Source: Methylacidiphilum kamchatkense Kam1 (GTDB lineage: Bacteria > Verrucomicrobiota > Verrucomicrobiia > Methylacidiphilales > Methylacidiphilaceae). Taken from it: 64,000 nt of DNA. Location: contig NZ_CP037899.1 in NCBI RefSeq assembly GCF_007475525.1, forward strand, positions 124,001 to 188,000, in the 5' to 3' direction. This document shows positions 1-10,299 of this stretch, one piece after another. The number at the start of each line of letters is the position of its first letter. Position 1 is the stretch's first letter. The notes below the pieces were generated by a model, which was given only the letters and a program-made list of their open reading frames with translations, had not been told where the DNA came from and did no database searches. The translations under genes and the position numbers were made by a program.

Positions 1-1382
1 AAGAGTCGTTGCAAAGACTACCCCTCATTACTGAACTACTTTCTGGTATCCAAGATGAAAAGTTAAGGGCCATGGCCCATGACATTTCCATTGAAAATGA
101 TATTGTTACTGAGCTTGATAAGGCGCTAGAAGAAAATCCTCCTTTTTCCATAAAAGAAGGAGGGATAATCAAAAAAGGATATTGTGAGCAACTTGATGAG
201 CTCCGAGATTTGTCCGAACAGGGACAGAAGTTGCTAATCGATTTTGAGCAGCAAGAAAGAGAAAAAACTGGTATTAAGACTCTAAAAATCAAATACAATC
301 AAGTCTTTGGGTATTTAATAGAGATAAGCCATGCGCAGGCAAAATCCGTTCCCTCTTATTATGAAAGGCGGCAAACCCTAGCCAATGTGGAACGCTTTAT
401 TACTAGAGAACTGAAGGAAATTGAACAGAAGATTCTGGGATCAAAAAATCGGGCTAATGAATTAGAACAAGAACTGTTTTCTAAATTAAGAGAAAAAATT
501 AGCCTTAGAATCCCTGTTCTCCAAAAAACAGTCGATGTGATCAACAAGCTCGATGTTTTTTCTTCCCTGGCTTCCTTAGCTCAAGAAAAAAGATACTGTA
601 GGCCATCGATAGTAGACGAACCTATAATAGAGATTGAGGAGGGTAGACATCCCATTGTCGAACAATGTCTTCCTTCAGAAGATTTCGTTCCCAATTCCAC
701 CTTTCTTGGACCGGATAGTAGAATTTTGATACTCACTGGACCCAACATGGCTGGAAAAAGTACCTATATTAGACAAGTAGCTCTTATTTGTCTTTTAGCC
801 CATACTGGTTCTTTTGTTCCTGCCAAACGAGCCAAAATTGGACTTTTAGACAGAATTTTTACCCGTATAGGCTCTAGCGATGATTTAGCCATGGGTCAAA
901 GCACCTTCCTAGTAGAAATGAACGAAACGGCCAACATTCTTCATAATGCCACAGAGAGAAGTTTGGTAATCCTTGATGAAGTAGGAAGGGGAACAAGTAC
1001 CTTCGATGGATTATCTCTTGCATGGGCTATAGTGGAAGATTTGTATAAGACCAATAAATCACTGACGCTTTTTGCTACTCATTATCACGAGTTAGCCAAG
1101 TTAGCTGATTTCTATCCAGAAATTAAAAACTATTCAATGGCTGTGGTGGAAACAAATGGGAATGTGGTTTTCTTAAGAAAAGTTGTCCAAGGGAGCATGA
1201 ACAAAAGCTATGGGATTCAAGTTGCAAAACTTGCTGGAATCCCAGAAAGAGTGATAGAGAAAGCAAAAAAAATCCTCGCCTTGATGGAATCAGATAAAAA
1301 AAAGAAAACAGTTCCCAAAAAATTAAAAGAGGAAGCTGAAAGCCCATCGTTGTTTCCCCATCTATTCAATCAAAAGGAATAA
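1..1382 (+). CDS. mutS: DNA mismatch repair ATPase MutS, 3' part (5' end outside window)
   Basis: This is the C-terminal half of MutS, the dimeric ATPase clamp that recognises mismatches and recruits MutL. The frame is open to the left edge (the TTG at 9 is an internal Leu codon), so the gene starts outside the window. Counting from that Leu, the lever/clamp coiled-coil region comes first (to about residue 200), then the ATPase domain: Walker A TGPNMAGKST at 243-252, the STFLVEMNE signature near 298-306, and Walker B LVILDEVGRGTS at 319-330. A basic, charged tail near 430-445 precedes the stop. All nucleotide-binding motifs are intact. The next gene lies about 180 bp downstream. Confidence 0.96.
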   Translation, partial: ESLQRLPLITELLSGIQDEKLRAMAHDISIENDIVTELDKALEENPPFSIKEGGIIKKGYCEQLDELRDLSEQGQKLLIDFEQQEREKTGIKTLKIKYNQVFGYLIEISHAQAKSVPSYYERRQTLANVERFITRELKEIEQKILGSKNRANELEQELFSKLREKISLRIPVLQKTVDVINKLDVFSSLASLAQEKRYCRPSIVDEPIIEIEEGRHPIVEQCLPSEDFVPNSTFLGPDSRILILTGPNMAGKSTYIRQVALICLLAHTGSFVPAKRAKIGLLDRIFTRIGSSDDLAMGQSTFLVEMNETANILHNATERSLVILDEVGRGTSTFDGLSLAWAIVEDLYKTNKSLTLFATHYHELAKLADFYPEIKNYSMAVVETNGNVVFLRKVVQGSMNKSYGIQVAKLAGIPERVIEKAKKILALMESDKKKKTVPKKLKEEAESPSLFPHLFNQKE

Positions 1383-1560
1383 ATCTCCTCCAAATCAAAA
1401 GACCATCCACGGTAACAGACCAGCTCTATCTTTCTAGTTAAAATAATAGTGTCCATAATCAATCTACTCGTCAGTGAGCTTCTTGGTCTTGTATGAGGCA
1501 AAAAAATCTCTTTTCTTTTCTTTTCTTTCTTAGTTAGAATCAAGCAGTCTGAATTGAGCG

Positions 1561-1930
1561 ATGAATAATATTAAAATGGCACTTCCTGCTTTTCTAGGTG
1601 GTTTAGCTGTTATTATGGGGCTTATGGCGCACACGGACTCAAGCCTGCTGCCCAGGAATCTCATTTCATAGAAATGTGGAAAACAGCTGTCCAATATCAT
1701 TTTATCCATGTCTTAGCTCTCTTGTTTATTGGAAATCAAAGGAAAGGCTTTTGGATTCCTTTCTTTTTATTTTTTCTTGGGATTGTTTTTTTAGTGGCTC
1801 ACTTTATATTTTAGTTTTGTCGAAGTCATTCTATTGGGCGAAGTTTACCCCGATTGGAGGGGGATGTTTTATCTTTGGATGGGTATGGTTAGGATTTGAA
1901 GCCCTCTTCAAAAGAAATATTTCTGCATGA
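1561..1930 (+). pseudogene. DUF423 (YgdD/YwdK-like) inner-membrane protein, frame broken twice
   Basis: The locus encodes a small DUF423-family membrane protein of unknown function, but no single frame is complete. Frame 1 gives the N-terminus from ATG 1561 up to a Gly run. A one-base step at the G4 run 1617-1620 gives GAYGAHGLKPAAQES and two hydrophobic segments. A second step at the T7 run 1786-1792 gives SGSLYILVL and TPIGGGCFIFGW, ending at 1930. GAYGAHGLK near the start and TPIGG near the end are family hallmarks and occur in the right order and spacing. Both breaks are restored by adding one base to a homopolymer, so a sequence undercall is as likely as true decay. Corrected length is about 123 residues. 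Confidence 0.75.
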
Positions 1931-1975
1931 ATAGTTTATTTCCGAAAAAAAATATAATGGACTAAAAGAAAAATA

Positions 1976-4583
1976 ATGAACCGATTTACAGAAAAAGCAC
2001 AGGAAGCGATTGCAGAATCCCAGGCAATTGCGACAAAGTATGGTCATCAAGTTGTAGATGTTGAACATTTACTAGAAGCCCTAATCACCCAAGAAGGTGG
2101 CCTTGTTCCGAGGATTCTCGAAAGATGCGGCGTTCCTTTAAAGTTGCTTCGAGAAGAGCTTGAAAACGAACTAGAAAAATTCCCTCGTATTACTGGGACA
2201 GCTGCGACCACAGGTAGTTATATCAGTCAACGTTTCAGCGAGCTTTTGGTCAAAGCCAGAGAAGAGGCTAAAAGGCTTAAAGATGAATACGTTAGCGTCG
2301 AGCATCTCCTGTTGGCCATGCTCGAAGAATCTTCTAAAACAGTCGTGGCTAGGCTCTTTAAATCCCACGGCTTAGATAGAGAGACTCTCTTGCGGGTGCT
2401 TACGGAAGTTCGTGGCTCCCAAAGAGTGACTTCTCCTAATCCTGAGGTTACCTATGAAGCTTTGGAAAAATATGGCAGGGATTTGACCAAACTTGCCGAA
2501 CTGGGAAAACTCGATCCGGTGATTGGAAGGGATGCTGAAATTCGGAGAACCATTCAGGTTTTGTGCCGTCGAACGAAAAACAATCCCGTCTTGATTGGTG
2601 AACCTGGAGTAGGGAAAACAGCCATAGTGGAAGGGATAGCTCAAAGAATCGTCAAGGGGATGTGCCAGAAAGCCTCAAGAATCGACGGATCGTTGCTCTT
2701 GATATGGGAGCATTGATTGCAGGAGCGAAATATCGTGGAGAGTTTGAAGAAAGGCTAAAAGCTGTCCTCAAAGAGATTAGTTCTTCGCAAGGTCAAATTA
2801 TTCTTTTCATTGATGAAATTCATACTGTTGTTGGGGCGGGCAAAGCGGAAGGAGCTATAGATGCAGGCAATATGCTCAAACCGATGCTGGCAAGAGGAGA
2901 GCTTCATTGTATTGGAGCAACCACTCTGGACGAGTATCGAAAATACATAGAGAAAGATGCGGCTCTAGAAAGAAGATTTCAGCCCGTATTGGTAGAAGAA
3001 CCCACTGTGGAGGATACAATCTCCATTCTTCGGGGTCTAAAAAACCGCTACGAAGTCCATCATGGAGTGAGAATCCAGGATGCTGCCCTTGTTGCTGCGG
3101 CTGTGTTGTCTCATCGTTATATTTCGGATCGTTTTCTGCCTGATAAAGCTATTGATCTTGTTGATGAAGCAGCTGCCAAACTAAAGACTGAAATTGAAAG
3201 CATGCCCGAAGAACTAGAATCTTTGGAAAGGAAAGTGCTGCAATTAGAAATTGAAAGGGAGGCCTTAAGAAAAGAAAAAGACGAAGCTTCTCAAAAAAGG
3301 TTGGAAGAACTAGAAAAGGAGCTCGCAGAATTAAAGTCTGAAAGAGATCGAATGAGAGCCAACTGGGAAGCAGAAAAAGGGTCGATTATGGAGCTTCAGC
3401 GTCTTAGGGAAGAGTTACAAAAGGCTGAACAGGAAATTGAAAAAGCCCAGAGAGAATATGATTTGAATAAAGTGGCCGAATTGCGTTATGGGAAAATACC
3501 GATCCTGACCAAACAGATCCAAGAGCTTGAATCAAAAATATCGGAAGGGAACGGATCCAAACATCGGATGATCCAAGAAGAGGTGACCCCTGATTTGATT
3601 GCTGAAATTGTTTCTCGTTGGACAGGTATTCCGGTGTCTCGTCTTCTGGAAGGAGAAAAAGAAAAGCTGCTCAAACTAGATCAGATCCTTCACAAGAGGG
3701 TTGTTGGACAAGATGAAGCAGTCAATGCAGTAGTGGATGCTATTCTTAGAGCCCGTTCAGGTCTGAAAGATCCGAAACGGCCCATTGGTTCTTTTATTTT
3801 TTTGGGGCCAACTGGAGTAGGAAAGACAGAATTGGCCCGTTCTTTAGCAGAGGCGCTTTTCGATAGTGAAGAAAACATGATCCGACTGGATATGAGTGAG
3901 TATATGGAAAAGCATACCGTAGCGCGCCTCATTGGAGCTCCCCCTGGTTATGTCGGATTTGAGGAAGGCGGACAACTCACTGAAGCAGTTCGTAGAAAAC
4001 CCTATTCGGTGGTTTTGCTTGATGAAATAGAAAAGGCGCATCCGGAGGTTTTCAATCTTTCTTACAGATTTTGGAGGATGGACGGCTGACCGATGGCCAT
4101 GGCAGAACAGTCGATTTTAAAAATACTATTATTATAATGACCTCTAACATCGGTAGTGTGTATTTGACAGAAGCGGCCTTAATGGGTGGAACCATAAGGG
4201 AGGATGTTAGAACAAAAATCATGGATGAATTACGAGCTGTTTTCCGACCTGAATTTTTGAACCGGATTGATGAAGTTGTTATTTTTAAGCCTTTGAGCTT
4301 AAACGAAATCAAACAGATTGTCGATTTGCAGCTGGTACTCATTAAAAACAGGCTTCGTGAAAAATATATTGAATTGGAACTCAGTGAGAGCGCGAAGGAA
4401 CATCTAGCACATGAAGGCTACAGTCCCATTTATGGAGCAAGGCCTCTTCGAAGAATCCTTCAAAAAGAGATCGAAACTCCCCTTTCAAGAAAAATTATTG
4501 CAGGAGAGATTGTCGAACATGACCATGTTTTCGTTGACTTCAAAGATGGAAAGCTACATTTTGAAATAAGGAAACCTAAATGA
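1976..4583 (+). pseudogene. clpB: ATP-dependent disaggregase ClpB, two frameshifts as sequenced
   Basis: ClpB is the cytoplasmic AAA+ disaggregase that works with DnaK to rescue aggregated proteins. Domains appear in order: N-domain (from ATG 1976), NBD1 with Walker [10 protein letters not shown], the long coiled-coil M-domain (about 3190-3540), NBD2 with Walker [10 protein letters not shown] and Walker [16 protein letters not shown], and the C-terminal D2-small domain with GARPLRRILQ. The frame breaks at the G4 run 2656-2659 (KGDVPE expected) and at TTT 4058-4060 ([13 protein letters not shown] expected). Inserting one base at each site restores a protein of about 869 residues, normal for ClpB. 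No domain is missing and every motif is intact, so I favour sequence error over a dead gene. The stop overlaps the next start (ATGA). Confidence 0.93.
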
Positions 4584-4957
4584 AAGAGCTATCGCCGGCT
4601 TTGCTTTCTTCTGCTTTAGAGGAAAAAATACGGGCAAGACTTTCGGAGCTCTCTGTCCAGCTTGACCAGCTGGTTGCTGCTTATCTTTCCAGGCTTCATA
4701 GAGAAATAGAGAATTTATCCTTAGAAATCTCTCTTATTAATAAGCATGCGGCGGATACCCGAAAGAAAATAAAGCTATTAAGCCAGTTACTGAAAACCCT
4801 TGAAAGGATTCAAATCAGACCTGAAAAAGGCAGGAGAAAAGATTTAAAGAAGATAGATTCCTTAATCGGCTATCTTTCTGAGCAGCTTGAAAAAGAGAGC
4901 AAGGAATTAAAAGTATCTTCCTTTGTTCTTTCATTAGAAAGACAAATCAAACAATGA
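4580..4957 (+). CDS. small coiled-coil protein downstream of ClpB
   Basis: I do not recognise a named family. The 125-residue product is highly charged (Lys/Glu/Leu-rich) with heptad-like leucines over most of its length, has no signal peptide or membrane segment, and is predicted cytoplasmic and helical. Its ATG overlaps the clpB stop codon as ATGA, which implies translational coupling, and it ends 9 bp before the Ppx/GppA start, so clpB, this gene and the phosphatase probably form one transcript. A structural or adaptor role is possible, but nothing in the sequence shows it. Confidence 0.7.
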   Translation: MKELSPALLSSALEEKIRARLSELSVQLDQLVAAYLSRLHREIENLSLEISLINKHAADTRKKIKLLSQLLKTLERIQIRPEKGRRKDLKKIDSLIGYLSEQLEKESKELKVSSFVLSLERQIKQ

Positions 4958-4966
4958 CTGACTTGC

Positions 4967-5980
4967 ATGATCTTTTCTCAGCAAAATCCTTCTATTGAAA
5001 ACAATTCAGGAACAAATGCTTTTTGTGAGTCTTCAGAAAACCGGAACTATTTTGCCGTTTATGATATTGGAAGCAATACAATAAAATTTCTAACAGCAAG
5101 GAAGAAAGACGAAAAAACTATCGATTTTCTTTTGCATCTGAGTTATACGACAAGGCTTGCTGATAAGCTCTTTTTTACAGGAGAACTTTCTCAGGATGCC
5201 ATTCATAGGACCTTAGAAATCCTGCGACAGCTTCGGATGCGGGCTGATAATTTAAAAGTAGGCAGTCGCATAGCCGCAGCCACCAGTGCCGTACGAGATA
5301 GTAAAAATAGGAAAAAATTTTTAAAAGAAGCCGAAGAGGTACTTGGTCATAAAATTCTTTTGTTAAGTGGGGAAGACGAAGCAAAAACCATCTATAGAGG
5401 CGTCAGTTCTGATCCTTCCCTTCAGGGAAAAGATAACCTTCTAACTGTCCTTGATGTGGGCGGGGGAAGTTCGGAATGGATTTGTGGCAAAGGTAAAAAA
5501 CCAGAACGGTTTTTAAGCCTTCCTTTGGGGGCCATTCGAATCAAAGACCGGTTTATTACAGAGTATCCTATTGGTACAAAAACTGTGGCTCAAATGCTGC
5601 TTTGTCTGGAAAAACAGTTAAAAGAACAGTTAAAGGATTTTAAAAACTACTCTCAGAAAATCATTGGAACAGGCGGGACTGTTGCAGCCATGGCAAATAT
5701 GTTTCAAGAATCTCCAAAAGAAGATTTTTTGAAAACGCATCTTTATGTACTGGAGACAGATGCCATTCAAAAAAAAATAGAAGAGCTTTCTCGCTATGAT
5801 TTAACAAAACTTGCCACGGTTCCCGGATTACCTCAAAATCGGATTGAAATCATTATCCCTGGAATGGCTGTTGTTTTTTCAACATTATCTGTTTTAGGAG
5901 CCAACTCCATTACCTCCAGTATCCGCGGGTTACGCTATGGCCTTCTTGATTTACTTATGAATGAATCCAGCAAGCTTTAA
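4967..5980 (+). CDS. Ppx/GppA-family exopolyphosphatase / pppGpp phosphohydrolase
   Basis: This enzyme belongs to the ASKHA-fold Ppx/GppA family that hydrolyses polyphosphate or pppGpp. Visible motifs include the phosphate-1 loop AVYDIGSNTIKFL near residue 29, AATSAVRDSKNR, the LSGEDEAK segment, the phosphate-2 loop LDVGGGSSEW, and GTGGTVAAMA. At 337 residues it is the short form, lacking the extra C-terminal HD-like domains of E. coli Ppx, so substrate preference cannot be decided. The first 20 or so residues before the conserved core are poorly conserved and the true start could be slightly further in. It follows clpB and a coiled-coil gene with tight spacing, consistent with a stress-response transcript. 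Confidence 0.88.
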   Translation: MIFSQQNPSIENNSGTNAFCESSENRNYFAVYDIGSNTIKFLTARKKDEKTIDFLLHLSYTTRLADKLFFTGELSQDAIHRTLEILRQLRMRADNLKVGSRIAAATSAVRDSKNRKKFLKEAEEVLGHKILLLSGEDEAKTIYRGVSSDPSLQGKDNLLTVLDVGGGSSEWICGKGKKPERFLSLPLGAIRIKDRFITEYPIGTKTVAQMLLCLEKQLKEQLKDFKNYSQKIIGTGGTVAAMANMFQESPKEDFLKTHLYVLETDAIQKKIEELSRYDLTKLATVPGLPQNRIEIIIPGMAVVFSTLSVLGANSITSSIRGLRYGLLDLLMNESSKL

Positions 5981-6078
5981 TTTTTTTTTCTGTGTTAATA
6001 TATTCAAAAGAATGTCTTGTTTCTTTTTGTTACTAAGGCTCTTTAGAACAAAAAGATGAAATTAAAAAGGTAGAAGGC

Positions 6079-7467
6079 ATGCATACACTATTCGACAATC
6101 ATAACCACGACAAACTAGAAGAAATTATTTATCCAGCTTATGCAAGGCGGGATATGGTCGAGCCCGTTCCGAAGTATCAACTGCCCACAAAAGGCATGCC
6201 ACCAGAGGTAGCTGCTCAAATTATAAGAGATGAATTAATGCTAGAAGGTAATCCACGACTTAATTTAGCTACCTTTGTGACGACATGGATGGAAAAAGAG
6301 GCAAAAGAACTTATAACCGAAACATTGGATAAAAACTTAATAGACAAAGATGAATATCCCCAAACGGCTGAAATAGAGAAAAGATGTGTGCGGATGATTG
6401 CCAAACTTTTTCATGGTGCCGCTCATGAAAAGCCCATTGGGACCTCAACAATAGGTTCTTCGGAAGCCATTATGCTTGCTGGGTTGGCCATGAAATGGAA
6501 TTGGAAAAAAAGACAAAAGAAAACAGGGAATTCCTCCAACGTGCCTAATCTGGTTATGGGAACCAATGTTCAGGTGGTTTGGGAAAAATTTTGTAGATAC
6601 TTCGAGGTGGAGCCCCGCATGATCCCTGTTGTTCCAGGCAGTTACTCAACAAATCCAGATAATGTAGCTTCGTACTTAGATGAAAATACGATAGGGGTTG
6701 TTGCCATTCTAGGAACGACTTATACAGGAGAGTTTGAACCAATTGAACAAATTCATGAGGTGATAAAGGATTTCTCCATAACCAATGGCGTTAAAATTCC
6801 CCTACATATCGATGCAGCCAGTGGTGGATTCGTAGCTCCATTCATTCACCCAGAGCTTCAATGGGATTTTCGACTTCCTCTGGTCGAATCCATAAATGTT
6901 TCTGGTCATAAATATGGGCTGGTTTATCCTGGAATAGGATGGGTCATTTGGAGAAGTGAATCGTCCTTACCGGAAGAACTCATCTTCAAAGTCAATTATC
7001 TTGGTGGGGAACTTCCCACATTTACCTTGAATTTTTCAAGGCCTGGAAGCCAGGTCATTGCCCAGTATTATAACTTTCTTAGATTAGGGAAAGAAGGGTA
7101 TACAAATATTTTCAAAGCTATGCAGGCTATCAGTCTCCATTTGGCTGATCAAATTGATTCCCTTGGAATATTCCATATGATCAGTCGAGGCAAAGACATC
7201 CCAGTTATCTGTTTTGAGATAAAGACCGAAGAGCCATTTACTGTATTTGATCTTTCATACCGGCTTAGAGAAAAAGGATGGCAGATCCCTGCTTATTTTA
7301 TGCCTCCAAATGCACAAAATACCGCGGTCATGCGGATCGTTATCCGAGAAGGCTTTTCTAGAGACATGGCAGATCTGCTTTTTAAGGATATCAAAACCTC
7401 GGTTGATGAACTCCGATCAAAGACCCACAGGCATCCACCAAAAAAATCTCTCCGATTTATTCATTGA
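6079..7467 (+). CDS. gadB: glutamate decarboxylase (PLP-dependent)
   Basis: It decarboxylates glutamate to GABA and CO2, consuming a proton, and is a classic cytoplasmic acid-resistance enzyme. The 462-residue length matches the bacterial GadA/B family. The N-terminus (LPTKGMPPEVA...IIRDELMLEGNPRLNLATFVTTW) is diagnostic; GTSTIGSSEAIMLAG binds the cofactor phosphate, D245 in HIDAASGG contacts the pyridine nitrogen, and K278 in SGHKYG forms the Schiff base. No glutamate/GABA antiporter gene lies beside it. The ATG at 6079 has AAAAGGTAG upstream. It is followed after 47 bp by a SagB-type oxidoreductase on the same strand. Confidence 0.95.
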   Translation: MHTLFDNHNHDKLEEIIYPAYARRDMVEPVPKYQLPTKGMPPEVAAQIIRDELMLEGNPRLNLATFVTTWMEKEAKELITETLDKNLIDKDEYPQTAEIEKRCVRMIAKLFHGAAHEKPIGTSTIGSSEAIMLAGLAMKWNWKKRQKKTGNSSNVPNLVMGTNVQVVWEKFCRYFEVEPRMIPVVPGSYSTNPDNVASYLDENTIGVVAILGTTYTGEFEPIEQIHEVIKDFSITNGVKIPLHIDAASGGFVAPFIHPELQWDFRLPLVESINVSGHKYGLVYPGIGWVIWRSESSLPEELIFKVNYLGGELPTFTLNFSRPGSQVIAQYYNFLRLGKEGYTNIFKAMQAISLHLADQIDSLGIFHMISRGKDIPVICFEIKTEEPFTVFDLSYRLREKGWQIPAYFMPPNAQNTAVMRIVIREGFSRDMADLLFKDIKTSVDELRSKTHRHPPKKSLRFIH

Positions 7468-7514
7468 TTTTTTCTTTTGGTCGTTGGCCTTTTTTTTTCT
7501 GCTATTTTAAAAAG

Positions 7515-9191
7515 ATGGGAAAGAGTTTAGAAGAACGGTATTTTGCTGTGTTTGACTACCATGAGAGAACAAAGCATCGGCTTCAAGCATATGCTCCCTC
7601 CCCGATGTTCCTTGATTGGGAAAACGAACCTTTCCTGTTCCGTGTTTATGAAGGGGCATTTAAAGTTTTTCTGCCAATACTAAAAGACATTCCTTCTCCG
7701 TCTTTTGATTCCCTTGGCTTTAAGTCTATCGATCCGCAACCTATTTCTATGGAGTCGATCAGTCTTTTTTTATTGGATAGTTTAGCTATCTCTGCTTGGA
7801 AATCAGCTCCAGGGCTTATGCCTTGGAGTTTGCGAATAAACCCTTCTAGCGGCAATCTCCATCCTACCGAAGTATATTTAGTACTCGATGCGATAGGGAA
7901 TGAAGAAACCGAAACGGCTTTATACCATTACTGTGCTCTTTATCATTGTTTAGAAAAAAGGGCTATCCTAGGAAAAAATCTCCTTAGGGAATGGGGACTG
8001 ACTAATCAATTTTTTCTTGTTGGAATAAGTTCTATTTTTTGGAGAGAATCCTGGAAATATGGAGAAAGAGCCTATAGATATTGCCAGTTGGACATCGGAC
8101 ATGTTTTAGGAACGATCAGTTACGCGGCTGCCATGCTTGGCTGGAATACCTATATGATCGAAGGAGTAGGCACGGAGCTGCTTGGCTCTATCTTAGGAAT
8201 TGCTTCTCAAAGAGGAATGGAAAAAGAACATCCAGAAACACTTTTATTAATCAGTCCTCCACAAAAGAAAAAGCCACAGCTTTTCATAACAGAAGAAAAA
8301 TTTAAAAAACTTATTCCTAAGACGCTTTTTGGCATTCCCAATAGACTCAGTAAGGAACATTTTCCTTGGCCTATAATAGAAAAAATCAGCGAAGCCTGCC
8401 AGCAAGCCTCTTCTTTCCCTATTGCAATACAATTAGATAAAGAACTGTTTCCGAATGATTCACAAAGTATTCCCTCCTTTGATCGAGAGATTGCTGCAAG
8501 AGAAATTATTAGAAGAAGGAGGAGTGCTCAGGCTATGGACAGTAAAGCCTGGCTTGATAAGGACCATTTTCGTCTTCTGCTTCAAAAAATAAAAAGTACT
8601 CTGAGCAATCGAAAGTTTCCATTTGATCTTTTTAGAGAAAATTTTATCGTGGCTTTACTTTTCTTTGTCAATCGGATCGAAGGACTGCCTCGAGGATTAT
8701 ATCTTTTGAATATTTCTTCGGATCTAGCAAGAATTACCCAAATGCTAGATCAAGACTTTTTATGGGAAATCATCTTTGCACCTCTTCCTTTTTTCTTTCT
8801 TAAGCCGTTTCGCACAGAAAGGATTGTTCAAACCATTCATTGTCACCAATCGATAGCTTCTAATGGGTTTTTCTCGCTTGGCATCATTGTTGAATTTGAG
8901 AAATCTCTCCAACTTGTTGGCCCAACTGTTTATCCGGAGCTTTTTTGGCAATGCGGTCTCTTAGGCCAATTTCTTTATCTTGAAGCAGAAGCCAGTGGAT
9001 TTAGAGGAACTGGCATAGGCTGTTTTTTCGATGATGAATGCCATAGACTGCTCGGAATAAACGATAAACAATGGCAATCTCTTTATCATTTTACCATCGG
9101 AAAAGAAATCATTGATGAGAGGATTCAAAAAATCGATCCTTACTTTTTCCTAGAAAAAATAAGGAAAGAGCTTGTTAATATTAGAAGCTAA
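7515..9191 (+). CDS. SagB/ThcOx-type FMN oxidoreductase with two nitroreductase-like domains
   Basis: SagB-type enzymes are FMN-dependent dehydrogenases; characterised members oxidise azolines to azoles in thiazole/oxazole-modified peptides, but many relatives have other or unknown substrates. The N-terminal half carries the subfamily signature SAPGLMPWSLRINPSSGNLHPTE and a GHVLGTISYAAAMLGW helix; the C-terminal half repeats the fold, starting around REIIRRRRSAQAMD and ending with RGTGIGCFFDDECHRLLG. A TTG at 7464 extends the frame, but ATG 7515 avoids overlapping gadB and starts the conserved region (YFAVFDYHERTKH). No cyclodehydratase, docking protein or obvious precursor peptide is nearby, so a RiPP role is unproven. 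Co-orientation with gadB suggests shared expression. Confidence 0.85.
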   Translation: MGKSLEERYFAVFDYHERTKHRLQAYAPSPMFLDWENEPFLFRVYEGAFKVFLPILKDIPSPSFDSLGFKSIDPQPISMESISLFLLDSLAISAWKSAPGLMPWSLRINPSSGNLHPTEVYLVLDAIGNEETETALYHYCALYHCLEKRAILGKNLLREWGLTNQFFLVGISSIFWRESWKYGERAYRYCQLDIGHVLGTISYAAAMLGWNTYMIEGVGTELLGSILGIASQRGMEKEHPETLLLISPPQKKKPQLFITEEKFKKLIPKTLFGIPNRLSKEHFPWPIIEKISEACQQASSFPIAIQLDKELFPNDSQSIPSFDREIAAREIIRRRRSAQAMDSKAWLDKDHFRLLLQKIKSTLSNRKFPFDLFRENFIVALLFFVNRIEGLPRGLYLLNISSDLARITQMLDQDFLWEIIFAPLPFFFLKPFRTERIVQTIHCHQSIASNGFFSLGIIVEFEKSLQLVGPTVYPELFWQCGLLGQFLYLEAEASGFRGTGIGCFFDDECHRLLGINDKQWQSLYHFTIGKEIIDERIQKIDPYFFLEKIRKELVNIRS

Positions 9192-9224
9192 AATGTTTTT
9201 TTAATTGAGTTGTGTTCTTTCTTT

Positions 9225-10133
9225 TAATCTCTCACGACAACAGGAGTACCTAAGGGAACGAGGGGGTAAAGATCTTGAGCAAAACTTTTCGGAAGCCTTA
9301 CGCAGCCATGCGAAGCAGCATAACCAGGCAAATAGCCCCCATGAAGACCAACGCCGTCATCAGTTAGCCTAAGGAAAAAGGGCATGTCAGCTGGCTCATA
9401 ATGAAGCCCAGCAGGGGAGTCATCCCCACTGTGGCATTAGCGTAGATTATTTTTCCTTTTGAATCGACGAAGCAGCCATACTTGTTTGACCGATGAAGAA
9501 TTTCTTTATTGATGACGGTAAATCTTCCAAGGGGAGTGGGATGATCTTTGGTTCCAGAACAAATGGGAGAGATCGCAGCCAGTCTGCCCCCTTGATAAAC
9601 GTAGAGCTTTTGTTCGCTGAGGTTGATCTCAAGCTTGGTTACTTTTTCAGAAGGATTAACGTTCCACCAGATAGCAGGCAAAATTCTATGGATGATGTAA
9701 ACTCGTTCGGATCCAGGCTTTTTATCTGCTGAATTATTAACCGAAGAGGAATGATTCTGTTTTTTTTCTAGTTTTTCTTGTTCTTTTTTCTTTTTTTCTT
9801 CTTCTTCTTTTCGTTTCTTTTCTTCTTTTTCTAGTTTTTTAAGTCTTTTTTCTCTTCTTTTTCCTTTTGTTTTAATGCCTTTTTTTCTTCTTCAGTCAAT
9901 ACTGGAGATGCATCCGGAGTGTTTTCAGTAAAGGGTTCGTTTTCAAAGCTTCCTTGAGTATTTCCTGCTTGTGGACTGCTATCATTGTCATTGTTTTCGA
10001 TCAATGGATCGTTGGAGCTCTCTATTGCATGGCTAAGTTGTTGACTTATAACAAAGAGCGCAAAAGAACAAAACAAAACGAAAATAAATCTTTTAACCAA
10101 AATGTTAGAGATCATTTGTGCTAAGTAAAACAT
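9225..10133 (-). pseudogene. secreted L,D-transpeptidase (YkuD domain), two frameshifts as sequenced
   Basis: YkuD enzymes make 3-3 peptidoglycan cross-links or attach lipoproteins using an active-site Cys. Reading from 10133, there is a signal peptide (FVLFCSFALFVISQQLSHA), an acidic Asn/Asp/Glu linker, a long Lys/Glu tract, then VTKLEINLSEQKLYVYQGGRLA, TKDHPTPLGRFTV, and finally LHGGYLPGYAASHGCVRLP with the catalytic His and Cys. The frame is lost at the T6 run 9846-9851 (plus strand) and at the C4 run 9424-9427; one added base at each restores a protein of about 300 residues ending PVVVRD at 9225. The catalytic domain is fully conserved, so sequence error is the simpler explanation. Confidence 0.85.
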
Positions 10134-10225
10134 ATATAAATAGTTTTCTCTATAAAGAAGTCGAGAAATATCTTATTTAGACGAAGCTATAGATAGAAAA
10201 AAATAGCAAAGAAATCTTAAAAAAA

Positions 10226-10299
10226 TGGAGCGGGTGAAGGGAATCGAACCCTCGTGTGCAGCTTGGAAGGCTGCCGTTCTACCATTGAACTACACCCGC
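10226..10299 (-). tRNA. tRNA-Gly (anticodon TCC)
   Basis: The minus strand folds as a cloverleaf: acceptor GCGGGTG/CACCCGC, D-arm AGTTCAATGGTAGAAC, anticodon loop CTTCCAA giving TCC, and T-arm GGGTTCGATTCCC. The 3' CCA is encoded, after a T discriminator. It sits between the L,D-transpeptidase and tRNA-Arg genes. Confidence 0.97.

Noticed and set aside
1976-4583. Programmed ribosomal frameshifting in clpB
   Set aside because: No slippery heptamer plus downstream structure is evident, and the same type of lesion occurs in six other unrelated loci, so a sequencing artefact explains it better.
7464-7514. Upstream TTG start for the SagB-type gene
   Set aside because: It would overlap gadB and adds a hydrophobic non-conserved stretch; ATG 7515 begins the conserved sequence.
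7515-9191. Complete azole-peptide (RiPP) gene cluster around the SagB-type gene
   Set aside because: No YcaO cyclodehydratase, leader peptidase, transporter or precursor peptide was found in the neighbouring genes.
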